From Sphingomonadaceae bacterium (GTDB taxonomy: Bacteria > Pseudomonadota > Alphaproteobacteria > Sphingomonadales > Sphingomonadaceae): a DNA stretch of 64,000 nucleotides. Shown piece by piece: positions 1 through 10,525 of this stretch (position 1 is the stretch's first letter; each line of letters starts with the position of its first letter). A program made the translations under genes and the position numbers. The notes below the pieces were generated by a model. It was given only the letters and a program-made list of their open reading frames with translations. It searched no databases and was not told the DNA's origin. The stretch lies in the NCBI GenBank assembly GCA_025359685.1, contig JANYEY010000096.1, positions 1 to 64,000 on the forward strand. Direction: 5' to 3'.

Positions 1-96
1 GGCGAACGGCGGGCAACAATCCTCGCGCCATCGCCAAACGCTGCGGGATGATCGCGGGCACGCACCGATAATCTCGGTACCGCTAATGAGGAAATA

Positions 97-172
<76 letters not shown>

Positions 173-192
173 ATTCCAACGTTGCGTCGGAG

Positions 193-218
193 CCGCCGAT
201 TCGGCGGGGAGCGCTCCC
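193..218. repeat. Two abutting palindromes in the tRNA leader
   Basis: A 15-base palindrome CCGCCGATTCGGCGG (193-207) abuts a 12-base palindrome GGGAGCGCTCCC (207-218) between the end of rodA and the 5' end of tRNA-Lys. No T-run follows on the minus strand. They could stall or terminate rodA read-through or shape the pre-tRNA leader; function is not established. Confidence 0.5.
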
Positions 219-264
219 TATAGCCATTGTTTCGAGGGATGGAAGGCCCTTTTTGGACCAGCGT

Positions 265-1380
265 TCAACTGCCCAGCGAACGTCCGTGCTTGCTCCATCT
301 GTCTACTGCCATGATCGTGCCGATGCAGATCATGTTGGTCATCATCGAAGAGCCGCCATGGCTGATCCACGGCAGCGGGATGCCCACCACTGGGGCCAGC
401 CCCATGACCATCATCATGTTGATCGCCATGTAGAAAAAGATCGTGAAGGTCATCCCCGCAGCAAGCAGGCTGGAGAACCGGTCAGGCGCGCGGCGCGATA
501 CGCCCATGCCCCAGCGGAAGGTCCACAGGAACACCGCCAGCACGAACAATCCGCCCAGAATGCCCCATTCCTCGGCCATGGTGGCAAAAGCGAAGTCGGT
601 CTGTGCCTCGGGCAGATATTCAAGGTGGCTCTGGCTGCCGTTGCCGAAACCCTTGCCCCAGAATCCACCCGAGCCAATCGCGATCTTTGATTGCGTGATA
701 TGATAGCCCTTGCCGAGCGGATCGCTCTCCGGGTCCATGAAGATCGTTACTCGCGCTTGCTGATACGGCTTTAGCAGCAGCTTGAACGCCACCGGCACCG
801 CGACCGCGCCCGCCGCGCCAACGCCGATGAACCATGAGAGCGGCAGCCCGGCTAGGAAGATTACCACCGCAGCGCCGATGGTGATCGCCAGGCCCGTGCC
901 AAGATCGGGCTGGGCCATGACCAGTAGCGCGGGCACGCCAACCAAGGCCCCGGCCGGAAGCAAGGCGCGCCAGCTCTTGGTCATGGCCGGGGGCAAGCCG
1001 CCATAGAATTTGGCCAGCGCCAGCACGATTGCGGGCTTCATCAATTCGCTTGGCTGCAGCTGCATGAAGCCCAGGTTGAGCCAGCGCTGGCTGCCGCCGC
1101 TGACTTTGCCCAGTACCTCGACCAGCACCAGCAGCACGACCAGCGTGCCATAGATCGGAAAGGCGGCCTGCTTGAAGAAATCACGGGGAAAGCGCGAGAT
1201 GACGAAAGCCATGACGAGGAACACCGCGAAGTGGATCTCGTGGAGCAGCGCCCACGGCTGTAAATGGCCGCCCGCCGCCGAGTAGAGCACCACCGAGCCA
1301 AAAGTGTTGAGCAGGAACAGCGGGACGATCACATGCCACGGCTCACGCGAGATCGCTTCGGGAATGATACGGTTGGTCAT
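265..1380 (-). CDS. rodA: RodA, SEDS peptidoglycan glycosyltransferase of the elongasome
   Basis: RodA polymerises lipid II into glycan strands together with PBP2 during cell elongation, in the inner membrane. The 371-residue product has about ten hydrophobic segments and the SEDS signature around residues 224-272, including LPEAQTDF. The Asp there is residue 262, the position of the catalytic Asp known in E. coli RodA. QPSELMKP (109-116) is also conserved. The ATG overlaps the mrdA stop as ATGA, indicating translational coupling as last gene of mreBCD-mrdA-rodA. Nothing is truncated. Confidence 0.97.
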   Translation of the reverse strand: MTNRIIPEAISREPWHVIVPLFLLNTFGSVVLYSAAGGHLQPWALLHEIHFAVFLVMAFVISRFPRDFFKQAAFPIYGTLVVLLVLVEVLGKVSGGSQRWLNLGFMQLQPSELMKPAIVLALAKFYGGLPPAMTKSWRALLPAGALVGVPALLVMAQPDLGTGLAITIGAAVVIFLAGLPLSWFIGVGAAGAVAVPVAFKLLLKPYQQARVTIFMDPESDPLGKGYHITQSKIAIGSGGFWGKGFGNGSQSHLEYLPEAQTDFAFATMAEEWGILGGLFVLAVFLWTFRWGMGVSRRAPDRFSSLLAAGMTFTIFFYMAINMMMVMGLAPVVGIPLPWISHGGSSMMTNMICIGTIMAVDRWSKHGRSLGS

Positions 1381-3452
1381 TGCGGTGCCGGCGTTGGTGC
1401 GGGCACCGGGGCAGGGACGGGTTCGGCCGAAGCAGCGGGCTTTGGCACGGTCGCCGCCGGTTCTTCGGGCCGGGTCCCGGATTCGGCATTGCCGATCGGT
1501 GCGTCCGAACTTTCGGCGCGGCCGATTGCCTTGGTCACCGTCTCTTCGTCGTCGCTGACCTTGGGGGCGGCGGTGCCGACCTGATGGACGTACACGTTGT
1601 ACTTGGTCGCCATGCGTTCGGTCGGTGTGCCGCCCCAGGCTTTCTCGAGCTCAAGCAAGGTCGCCATGGCCTTGGCCGGATCGAACAGGAAGGTCATTAC
1701 GTCTTTGGCGATTGGCGCTGCGGCACGGGCCCCAAAGGTGCCGTGCTCGACCACCACCGACATTGCATAGCGCGGTGCATCGGTCGGTGCGTAACAGACG
1801 AACAGCGAGTGATCGCGCGACTTCCACGATCCGCCACCGCCGCGCGAGGTGAGCGCGCGGACCTGCGCGGTGCCGGTCTTGCCGGCCATCTGGATTCCCG
1901 GCAGGTCGAGCTTGCTGCCGGCCCCGGTGCCCGACCCGTTGACCACGCGGAACATCCCGTCGTGCGCCACCGCGAGCTGTTCGGGCGTAAAGGGAAAGCC
2001 GCCGCCTGGCGCTTTCTGCTGGCCAAACAGCAACGACGGCGTGAGGTTACGGCCCGAGGCGATCCGCGCGGTCATTACCGCAAGCTGCAGCGGCGAAACC
2101 GAGACATAGCCCTGGCCGATCGATGCGTTGAGCGAATCCGCGGTGGTCCACTGCTGATTGTAGCGGTGCATCTTCCAAGCGGCATCGGGGATGGTGCCAT
2201 ATCGCTGCGCCGAACCCGGTAATTCGAACTGCTGACCAAGCCCGAGTGCCTTGGCGACCGGGGCGATCGCGTCGTAGCCGACACGGTGCGCCATCGACCA
2301 GAAGTAAGTGTTGCAGCTATGCTCGATCGCGCTGCGCATATCCATTGATCCATGCGCGGCATCGCAGCGGAAGAAGCGGTTGCCGAGCTGGTACCCACCC
2401 GGGCAATTGATCCGCTCAGCAGGCGAAACGCCGTGCAACTGCAGCGCCAGACTGGCCATTGGCTTCATCGTCGAGCCGGGCGGATAGAGCCCGCGCAGTG
2501 CCTTGTTGAGCAGCGGGATGTGGTCATCTTCGTTGAGCATTTTCCACTGCAGGCGGCTGATCCCGCCGGCGAAGGTGTTAGGATCGAAGGCCGGCATCGA
2601 GCACAGCGCTAGGATCCCACCGGTAATGCAATCGACCACCACCACCGAGGCGGATTCGAGCCCGATCCGGCGCGAGGCAAAATCCTGCAGTGCGGCGTCG
2701 ATGGTCAGCTTGATCGGCTTGCCCTGGATGTCGTCGCGGTGATCGAGATCGCGCACGAACTTGCCCGATGCGGTGACTTCCACGCGCTGCGCTCCTGGCG
2801 TGCCGCGCAACATGGGATCGAAGAACTTCTCCAGCCCATCCTTGCCAATCTTGAACCCAGGCGTGACCAGCAGCGGGTTCTTTTCCTTCTCGTAGTCCTT
2901 GGCCGAGGCGGGGCCGACATAGCCGATCAGATGCGCCACCGATGGCCCGGTCGGGTACCAGCGGGTGAAGCCCTGCTGCGCCGCCACCCCTGGCATGTCG
3001 GGCAGGCGCACCAGCACCTTGTCGTAGTCCTTCGATTCGAGCCCCGAGACGACTTCGATGGGTTGGTATCCATGCGCCTTGTCGAGCTTGTCCTGAAGAT
3101 CCTGAACCTTGACTGCGTCAAAGCCGAGCAGGTGGGAAAGCTCGGTTACGGTGGCGTCCTTGTCGACCAGGCGTTCGGGAATGATGTCGATGCGGAACTC
3201 GACCCGGTTCGAGGCGAGCTGCTGGTTGTCCCGATCGAGGATCGCCCCGCGCCGCGGCGGAACGAGCGTGAGGTTGACCCGGTTACTTTCGGCCAGCGTC
3301 GCGTACTTGGCATTCTGGACCAGACCTATCCAGCCCATACGCGCGGCCAGCAGCACGCCAAGCCCGGTCTGCAAGCCCCCGATCAGCATCGAACGACGAT
3401 CGAAGCTGTTGCTCAGCGTTCCCGAACTGACATGCTGCGGCGACCCGAACAC
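1377..3452 (-). CDS. mrdA: Penicillin-binding protein 2 (elongasome transpeptidase)
   Basis: PBP2 cross-links peptidoglycan made by RodA and is anchored in the inner membrane. Counting from GTG at 3452, the protein has 691 residues: a membrane anchor at about 22-45, a dimerisation domain, then the transpeptidase with STMK (Ser327-Lys330), SCN (379-381) and KTG (525-527). The tail is rich in Pro and Ala. GTG at 3452 is preferred to an ATG at 3542 because GGAAGG lies just upstream, it starts beside the mreD stop, and the longer N-terminus would be buried in mreD. It overlaps rodA by ATGA. The symbol pbpA is also used. Confidence 0.95.
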   Translation of the reverse strand: MFGSPQHVSSGTLSNSFDRRSMLIGGLQTGLGVLLAARMGWIGLVQNAKYATLAESNRVNLTLVPPRRGAILDRDNQQLASNRVEFRIDIIPERLVDKDATVTELSHLLGFDAVKVQDLQDKLDKAHGYQPIEVVSGLESKDYDKVLVRLPDMPGVAAQQGFTRWYPTGPSVAHLIGYVGPASAKDYEKEKNPLLVTPGFKIGKDGLEKFFDPMLRGTPGAQRVEVTASGKFVRDLDHRDDIQGKPIKLTIDAALQDFASRRIGLESASVVVVDCITGGILALCSMPAFDPNTFAGGISRLQWKMLNEDDHIPLLNKALRGLYPPGSTMKPMASLALQLHGVSPAERINCPGGYQLGNRFFRCDAAHGSMDMRSAIEHSCNTYFWSMAHRVGYDAIAPVAKALGLGQQFELPGSAQRYGTIPDAAWKMHRYNQQWTTADSLNASIGQGYVSVSPLQLAVMTARIASGRNLTPSLLFGQQKAPGGGFPFTPEQLAVAHDGMFRVVNGSGTGAGSKLDLPGIQMAGKTGTAQVRALTSRGGGGSWKSRDHSLFVCYAPTDAPRYAMSVVVEHGTFGARAAAPIAKDVMTFLFDPAKAMATLLELEKAWGGTPTERMATKYNVYVHQVGTAAPKVSDDEETVTKAIGRAESSDAPIGNAESGTRPEEPAATVPKPAASAEPVPAPVPAPTPAPQ

Positions 3453-3453
3453 C

Positions 3454-4005
3454 TCAAACCTTCCGGATCGGGATGAGCCTGAACCGGTCCGCCAGGGCGA
3501 CCAGCCGGGCGGCGACAGGGTAGACCAGCACGGCCACCGCAAGTTGCGGCAGCAAGACCAGCGGGCTGGTATTGCCGCCGCCGAGGTTAGCGATCTGCAA
3601 CGCGAAAAGCAGGTAAGCGGTGATGAAGGCGCTCGCCACCAGCCAGTTCAGGGCAAAACCGCGCCACGGAAAGCGGTGATCGATGAAGTCGAGCGCGATC
3701 ATGGCCGCGGACCACAGCACAACCGCTGAACCGAACGGCTGCCCGCTGAACAGATCATCGAACAGGCCGAGCGGAAACCCGGCCCAGACCGGAAATAGGC
3801 CGGGGCGCAGTTGCTGCCAGCCGACCAGCAGCAGGAATCCGAACGGCGGAAGCACCGGGGCCGAGGCGATCACTGGCCAGCTGGGCGAAAGGCTGCCAAG
3901 CATGACCAGCAGCCACGGGGTCGCGAGCGCGAGCACCGGAGAGGCAGCGCGGTTGATCCGCGGCTTGCCAAACTGGCGCAGCGCGCTGGGCAGCGGCGGC
4001 GGCAT
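3454..4005 (-). CDS. mreD: MreD, rod-shape membrane protein
   Basis: This is a hydrophobic 183-residue protein with about five membrane segments, placed between mreC and mrdA as in most rod-shaped alphaproteobacteria. MreD links the MreB/MreC scaffold to the RodA-PBP2 synthase. Sequence conservation in the family is low, so the call leans on hydrophobicity, length and gene order. The ATG overlaps the mreC stop as TGATG (4003-4007), indicating coupled translation. Confidence 0.9.
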   Translation of the reverse strand: MPPPLPSALRQFGKPRINRAASPVLALATPWLLVMLGSLSPSWPVIASAPVLPPFGFLLLVGWQQLRPGLFPVWAGFPLGLFDDLFSGQPFGSAVVLWSAAMIALDFIDHRFPWRGFALNWLVASAFITAYLLFALQIANLGGGNTSPLVLLPQLAVAVLVYPVAARLVALADRFRLIPIRKV

Positions 4006-4895
4006 CAGTGCTTGCCGCCAGGCTTCGGCGCAGGTGCCGGGACGATTTCGGGAATTTCCTCGAACGCGGGCTCGACTGCAACGAATTCGGTCTGCCCGGG
4101 ATCGCTCAGCGGCCGGGCGATCGCGCCATCCGGGGTCAAGGCAGTGACCACCGCAATGGCCTCGCCAGAGCGATAGATTCCGCCCGAGCCCGAAGTCACG
4201 ATCGCATCGCCGCGCTTCAACGGGTTGATCCCGGTGGTGCTGAGGCGGATCTGCACGGTTCCGTCACCCAGCCCGTTGGCATAGCCCTGAAGTCCGTCGC
4301 TAGCGCGGCGCACTGGCACGGAACTTTCAGTATCGGTCACCAGCAGCAACCGCGCGCTGGTGCTGCCAGTTTCGACAACGCGCCCGATCAACCCAAGCGG
4401 TGAGCGCACAGCCATGCCAACCCGAATCCCCTGGTTGGTGCCCGCGCCGATTGTCGCAAAGCGCCGGGTGGAGGACGAGGTGGACCCGATCATCCGGGTG
4501 ACCACGACCGGGCGCTGATCGCCTTGGGCCAGCGCCAGCATTGCTTTCAGCCGCGCGTTCTCTTCGGCCAGCGCCGCTTGCTCGGCGAGCCGAACCCGCG
4601 CCTCGGCAACCTCGCGCTCAAGCCGCGCGACGCGTACGCCCGAAGTGAAGTAACCGGTGACGATCTGCCAGGTGCTCTGGCTGCCGGTGCGCGCGCCTGC
4701 TGCAGCCTTGGCGGCCGGGGCTGCACCATCGGTGGCGGCCATGCGCACGCCGGAAAAGGCTCCCGGCTTTCCGGTCGACACGACCAGCATGATTACGCCC
4801 ACCGCCAGTCCGGCGACGGCCAGGATATAGCCGAAAAAATTGCCGTACTGCGCCCGGCGGGAATACCCCGGGCGGCGATTGTTCGGCGCCGCCAT
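4005..4895 (-). CDS. mreC: MreC, periplasmic rod-shape scaffold
   Basis: MreC is a bitopic protein that activates PBP2-RodA. The 296-residue product has a basic N-terminus, one membrane helix at about residues 20-42, a coiled coil around 85-120 (repeated LEREVAEARVRLAEQ pattern), then the two-lobe beta domain. Residues from about 45 to 70 form an Ala-rich linker, and the C-terminus is Pro/Lys-rich. It sits 47 bases after mreB and is coupled to mreD by TGATG. Confidence 0.95.
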   Translation of the reverse strand: MAAPNNRRPGYSRRAQYGNFFGYILAVAGLAVGVIMLVVSTGKPGAFSGVRMAATDGAAPAAKAAAGARTGSQSTWQIVTGYFTSGVRVARLEREVAEARVRLAEQAALAEENARLKAMLALAQGDQRPVVVTRMIGSTSSSTRRFATIGAGTNQGIRVGMAVRSPLGLIGRVVETGSTSARLLLVTDTESSVPVRRASDGLQGYANGLGDGTVQIRLSTTGINPLKRGDAIVTSGSGGIYRSGEAIAVVTALTPDGAIARPLSDPGQTEFVAVEPAFEEIPEIVPAPAPKPGGKH

Positions 4896-4942
4896 CGCAG
4901 GGTTACTCCAGGATTAGGCGAGCGCGGGACATAAGTCTGCGC

Positions 4943-5992
<1,050 letters not shown>

Positions 5993-6176
5993 TCAAAATT
6001 CCGTATGTTTACCGGCGCTTACCACAGCTACTGCGGCAGCGACGGACCTGCTTGCTGGCATGGAAGTCGCTCCATTAGCGCAAGGCCTGCGGAAAGGCCA
6101 AAAAATTGTGTCAATTGGACTGATAACCGGACCAGTCCGTCTCGAATTTCCAGCGCTTCACCGCTAGGGTTTGACG

Positions 6177-7964
6177 ATGCCCACGATCCGCCGCCTGCCC
6201 GACAGTCTGGTCAACCGCATCGCTGCGGGCGAGGTGGTCGAGCGCCCGGCTTCTGCGCTCAAGGAATTGGTCGAAAACGCGCTTGATGCCGGGGCGAGCA
6301 ACGTCACGGTCCGGCTCAGCGCGGGCGGGCTCGATGGGATCGAGGTAACCGACGATGGCTGCGGCATGCGGCGTGACGAGATCGCGCTGGCGCTCGAACG
6401 CCACGCCACGTCAAAGCTGCCCGACGACGCGATCGAACTGGTCTGCACGCTAGGCTTTCGCGGCGAGGCCCTGCCGTCAATCGCCAGCGTTGCCCACGTG
6501 ACAATCGAGAGCCGCGTGCCCGGATCGGACGAAGGCTGGCGCGTGACGCTCGATCACGGTGCGCTGGTCGGGGAAGGGCCAGCCGCGCTTCCGCCTGGAA
6601 CCCGCGTCCGGGTTGAGGACCTGTTCGGCAAGGTTCCCGCGCGGCGCAAGTTCCTGCGTTCGGCGCGAAGCGAATATGCCGCGTGTATCGACGTGGTCCG
6701 CCGCCTTGCCATGGCGCGCAGCGAAGTCGGCTTCGTGGTCGAGCATGACGGGCGGCAAGTGCTGCGGCTGCAGGCCGGGGACAGTCTGCCCGGCCGGGTC
6801 GCGCAAATTGTCGCACGCGAGCTGGCCAGCGACGGCGTGCTGATCGATCTCAAGCGCGGCGAGACATCGCTGACCGGTGTGGCAGGCCTGCCCACCTTCA
6901 ACCGCGGAGTGGCCGATCACCAGTACCTGTTCGTCAATGGCCGCCCGGTGAAAGACCGGCTGCTGATCGGCGCGGTACGCGGCGCCTATGCCGATATGCT
7001 GGCACGTGACCGGCACGCGGTGCTGGCGTTGTTCTTGGATATTCCGCCGGAAGAAGTCGACGTAAACGTCCACCCGGCCAAGACCGAAGTGCGGTTCCGC
7101 GATCCTGCCTTCGTGCGCGGCTTTATTGTTTCAGGTTTACGCCACTCGCTCGAAGCTGAAGGTCAGCGCAGCGCACAGGCCCCGGCGGCTCCCGCGATGG
7201 GCAATTGGCAGAGCGAACCGATCGCTCAACCAGCTCCGGCGCTCGCTTCGCTGTTTGCCCGAGAATACGGCTCATCAGGGGTGCGGGAAGCCGTGCCGAA
7301 GTGGCGGCCGCTTGGAGCTCAACCGCTCGCCCCGGCAGCGCGCGCAGAGATGGCCGAAGACCAGCCCGCCCCGGCGAGCGAGCATCCGCTCGGTGTCGCG
7401 CGCGGTCAGGTGGCGTTGACCTACATCATCGCCGAAGCCGAGGACGGGCTGGTGATCGTCGACCAGCACGCCGCGCACGAACGCCTGGTGCTGGAGCGGC
7501 TCAAGGCGGCCGGTGCTCAGGACAAGATGGCGGGAAGCCAGGCCTTGCTCATCCCAGAAGTGGTCGAACTCGACGAACCTGACTGCGACCGGCTTGAAGA
7601 AGCGGCGACGATATTTGCCGCGTTGGGCCTGCAGATCGAACGCTTCGGCCCCGGCGCGATGCTGGTCCGCGCGGTCCCCGCCGTGCTCGCCAAGGGGAGC
7701 GTGCAAGCACTGCTGCGCGATCTTGCCGACGACCTTGCCGCCAACGGCGCGGCACTGCTGCTGGGCGAGCGGCTCGACCTCGTCCTAGCGACAATGGCCT
7801 GCCACGGGAGCGTTCGGGCCGGTCGTGCGTTATCGGTGGCGGAGATGAATGCTCTGTTGCGCGAGATGGAAGTCACCCCGCGGTCCGGCCAGTGCAACCA
7901 CGGCCGCCCGACCTGGGTCAAGCTGGCGCACGGCGACATCGAGAAGCTGTTCGGGAGAAAGTGA
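6177..7964 (+). CDS. mutL: DNA mismatch repair protein MutL
   Basis: MutL couples mismatch recognition by MutS to strand incision. The 595-residue product has GHKL ATPase motifs near the N-terminus (ELVENALDAG, DDGCGM, FRGEALPSIASV), a variable linker at about 330-400, and a C-terminal endonuclease domain. The metal site DQHA(x)2E(x)4E begins at Asp429, with ACHGSVRAG and CNHGRPT further on. It should therefore nick DNA itself, unlike E. coli MutL. ATG at 6177 (MPTIRR) is chosen over TTG at 6171. The stop overlaps the next ATG as TGATG. Confidence 0.97.
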   Translation: MPTIRRLPDSLVNRIAAGEVVERPASALKELVENALDAGASNVTVRLSAGGLDGIEVTDDGCGMRRDEIALALERHATSKLPDDAIELVCTLGFRGEALPSIASVAHVTIESRVPGSDEGWRVTLDHGALVGEGPAALPPGTRVRVEDLFGKVPARRKFLRSARSEYAACIDVVRRLAMARSEVGFVVEHDGRQVLRLQAGDSLPGRVAQIVARELASDGVLIDLKRGETSLTGVAGLPTFNRGVADHQYLFVNGRPVKDRLLIGAVRGAYADMLARDRHAVLALFLDIPPEEVDVNVHPAKTEVRFRDPAFVRGFIVSGLRHSLEAEGQRSAQAPAAPAMGNWQSEPIAQPAPALASLFAREYGSSGVREAVPKWRPLGAQPLAPAARAEMAEDQPAPASEHPLGVARGQVALTYIIAEAEDGLVIVDQHAAHERLVLERLKAAGAQDKMAGSQALLIPEVVELDEPDCDRLEEAATIFAALGLQIERFGPGAMLVRAVPAVLAKGSVQALLRDLADDLAANGAALLLGERLDLVLATMACHGSVRAGRALSVAEMNALLREMEVTPRSGQCNHGRPTWVKLAHGDIEKLFGRK

Positions 7965-8461
7965 TGCGTTTAGTTCTAGCTGCTGCCCTGGTCCTTCTAG
8001 GCGGCTGCGGGAAGGGCGCGCCATCCGAAGATCAGAAGCGCCGCGATGCCAAGGATGTCGCCGCAGTCGAGGCCATTCAGAAGATCGCGCCGCCGATCAA
8101 GCTGCTCCAGCTGCAAGCCATCACTGCGGAGGAGATAACCGCCAAGAACCTGGGCGGGGAAGGGTGCAGCTTCGGCCCTGACAGCGCGCACCCGCTCGCG
8201 CTCGCTCTGGTCGGCCGTGCGATGATCAAGTTCGACGATCGTATCGAGTTGCTGCTGTCGGATAGCGGCGGCACAAAATTAGCAGCAGGTGCGTGGGAGC
8301 ATTATGTCGGCAAGGAATACACGCTGACGGTGAAGCGCGCCGGGGGCAAAGAAACGCCAGGGATTGCCGTAAGCACCGAATTCGCGGGTGAGCTTACCAT
8401 TCGTGATGCCTGGGACCGGGTGGTCTATTTCGGGCAGGGCACGCTTAACTGCGGCGCCTGA
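7964..8461 (+). CDS. Small lipoprotein of unknown function
   Basis: The 165-residue product begins with a lipoprotein signal (MRLVLAAALVLLGGC) whose predicted lipidated Cys is residue 15, followed by Gly-Lys. The remainder is a soluble alpha/beta domain with no motif I recognise. The ATG overlaps the mutL stop (TGATG), so the two are co-transcribed. The 3' end overlaps the convergent MaoC gene by 17 bases. Lipidation and periplasmic location are inferred from the signal only. Confidence 0.85.
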   Translation: MRLVLAAALVLLGGCGKGAPSEDQKRRDAKDVAAVEAIQKIAPPIKLLQLQAITAEEITAKNLGGEGCSFGPDSAHPLALALVGRAMIKFDDRIELLLSDSGGTKLAAGAWEHYVGKEYTLTVKRAGGKETPGIAVSTEFAGELTIRDAWDRVVYFGQGTLNCGA

Positions 8462-8900
8462 TCAGGCCGATCGACTTCATCGCCGCGACCAGCACGTCGT
8501 CCTGATTGAACACTTTCACCTGCGAGCGGAAGCTGCCCATTTCGGGGCGCGAGCGGCTGGGGGTCTTGTCGATAAGCGTGGTTTCGACGCGCAGTGTGTC
8601 GCCGGGATAGACCGGCCGCAGCCAGCGCAATTCATCGAGTCCGGGCGAACCGAGCCCCGCCTGTTTCCGCTCGGTGATGTTGTCGACCATCATCCGCATG
8701 ACCATCGCGCAGGTGTGCCAGCCGCTCGCCGAGATGCGCCCGAAATGCGTTTGTGCGGCGGCCTCATCGGATAAATGGAAGGGTTGCGGATCGTACTTCG
8801 AGGCAAATTCGATCACTTCTTCGCGGGTGACTTGGTAACGTCCAAACTTGGCCGTGGTGCCCGGCTCGAGGTCTTCGAAATACATCAAGTCGTCACTCAT
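8445..8900 (-). CDS. MaoC-like (hotdog) acyl-CoA hydratase
   Basis: The 151-residue single-hotdog protein has the MaoC pattern: FEDLEPGTT near the N-terminus, the hydratase-2 segment ASKYDPQPFHLSDE with catalytic Asp and His, and SGWHTCAMVMRMM. Such proteins hydrate enoyl-CoA or beta-methylmalyl-CoA-type substrates; the substrate here is unknown. Its start lies one base after the stop of the outer-membrane barrel gene, so it may be read through from the MerR-controlled operon, although its chemistry does not obviously fit metal handling. Confidence 0.88.
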   Translation of the reverse strand: MSDDLMYFEDLEPGTTAKFGRYQVTREEVIEFASKYDPQPFHLSDEAAAQTHFGRISASGWHTCAMVMRMMVDNITERKQAGLGSPGLDELRWLRPVYPGDTLRVETTLIDKTPSRSRPEMGSFRSQVKVFNQDDVLVAAMKSIGLIRRRS

Positions 8901-8901
8901 C

Positions 8902-10512
8902 TCAGTGCCCCAAGCTTACCCGCATGAACAGCGTATAGCCGATGGGATTGCTGCCGTAGTAGGGATCGAGCGCGGCCGGCTTGGCATAAGCACTGAGCGA
9001 ACCGCCGAGCGCGAGGTCGAACGGACCGACCGGCAGGTGGCGGGCATAACCGGCTTGGAACTTGGTCACCCGAAACGCAATGTCGTGCAGCGGGCTGAGC
9101 GGGTTGGGGAACAACTCGTCATTGGCGACATTCTCAACCCGGCCGAACAGACTGTTGTGGTGGTCGACGTTCCAGTTCGCCTCGCCCAGCCAAGCGGTGA
9201 GCGTTTCGCCTGGGACCCGCTTCTTGGCCGAAAACGCCGCCATCGCCGAAAACCCGCCGTGGCCATAGTGTGCTGAGGCGGTGAAGCGGTGTTCGTCCTC
9301 GCCCGGATGGTTCGCCTCGGGCTGCTTGAGTTGACCATAGCTCGTCTGAATCGACCAGTTTGGCGAGGGGTTCACCGTCGCGCGGACCGACCATGAATCC
9401 AGTTTGGGCGTCTCGATGTTCCAGCGGCGCTCATCGGGCTCCTGCCCGCGGAAGGCACTGGCCTCGATCTGGAATTTGGGCGCCGAATAGCCTGCCGTAA
9501 CCACACCATAAGTGATGTGGGTCGAATCGAACCAGTGGTGCGTGATCGGCGGTTCGGGATTGTTGCTGGCCGAGGCGCGATGCATGAATGCGCTCGGCCC
9601 CAGCGCCGGTTCGCCGACCGGGCCGCCGTAGAGATAGACGGTGCCAGCACCGGCATTCACATCGACCCGCGCGGCAAGTTCCATGAACAGGTCATGCGGA
9701 TGCTGCCGGTCGACCAGCGGCACGCCGCGTGATGTTTCGCCGGTGGCGAACAAGTTGGGGTAGCCGCTGCCGTCCATCGCCGGTTCGAGGCTGAACATCG
9801 ACTTGAGCTGGATTTTGCCCCAACCGGTTTTCTTCTCGCCGGTCACCATCGCCATCGAGGTAACGTAAGTCTTGCTGTCCCCTCGCGGGCCGGAGATGTT
9901 GGTGTATTGCAGCGAGGCGGTGCCGTGGAGCATCACCATCCAGTCGCCTGCCATGATGTGCTTGCCGTGCATGATCTCGGTGCCGGGGAGGCGCGAGGTG
10001 CCCGAGCCTTCGGAAAAAGTGATGATCCTGCTGCCAGACATCTGAGCCTGATAGCCTTCGTCGTCCATTTCCATCCCCGCCATGTCGTGGCCAGAATGAT
10101 CTATGCCTGCCATCGGTGCGGGAGCCGCAGCAGGAGCAGGTGACGGATTCTGAGCCGGCATCGGCTTGGCCATTCCCGGCATATCCATCGTGCCGTGGTC
10201 CATGGGCGGCATTGGCATATCCGCTGCAGGAGCCGCAGCTGGTGCTGGCATTGGCATTGGCATCGCTGTCGGCTGCGCCACAACCGGCGGCAGGGCGGGC
10301 CGATGCGCTGTGTGCTGCGTCTTGCGGACAGTCTTCCGGACCTTCTTCTTCACGGCCTTCTTGACTGGCTTGGGCTTTGCTTTCAGCGCAGCCTTGGGGC
10401 CGGGCATAGTCATGCCCGGCATGTTCATCCTGGAATGGTCCTGCGCGATCGCAGGCGCTGCAGGCAACAAGGCAATGGCGCAAACACTGGCAAGCAAACG
10501 AACGTTCAACAC
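8902..10512 (-). CDS. Met/His-rich outer-membrane barrel protein, putative metal handling
   Basis: This 536-residue exported protein starts with a Sec signal ending near AIAQ. Residues 24-160 are of low complexity: Met/His/Pro clusters such as HSRMNMPGMTMPG, PMPPMDHGTMDMPGM and DHSGHDMAGMEMDD, with a Lys/Arg-rich stretch near 43-65. The rest (about 175-536) alternates short amphipathic strands and ends in an aromatic/His terminus, as in outer-membrane barrels. It contains RQHPHDLFMELA and THHWFDSTHITYGVV, which I associate with an unnamed barrel family found near copper genes. It is not CopB. It follows the glutaredoxin-MauE gene by 13 bases, so the two form one operon. Confidence 0.75.
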   Translation of the reverse strand: MLNVRLLASVCAIALLPAAPAIAQDHSRMNMPGMTMPGPKAALKAKPKPVKKAVKKKVRKTVRKTQHTAHRPALPPVVAQPTAMPMPMPAPAAAPAADMPMPPMDHGTMDMPGMAKPMPAQNPSPAPAAAPAPMAGIDHSGHDMAGMEMDDEGYQAQMSGSRIITFSEGSGTSRLPGTEIMHGKHIMAGDWMVMLHGTASLQYTNISGPRGDSKTYVTSMAMVTGEKKTGWGKIQLKSMFSLEPAMDGSGYPNLFATGETSRGVPLVDRQHPHDLFMELAARVDVNAGAGTVYLYGGPVGEPALGPSAFMHRASASNNPEPPITHHWFDSTHITYGVVTAGYSAPKFQIEASAFRGQEPDERRWNIETPKLDSWSVRATVNPSPNWSIQTSYGQLKQPEANHPGEDEHRFTASAHYGHGGFSAMAAFSAKKRVPGETLTAWLGEANWNVDHHNSLFGRVENVANDELFPNPLSPLHDIAFRVTKFQAGYARHLPVGPFDLALGGSLSAYAKPAALDPYYGSNPIGYTLFMRVSLGH

Positions 10513-10525
10513 ACAAGCTCCATTG

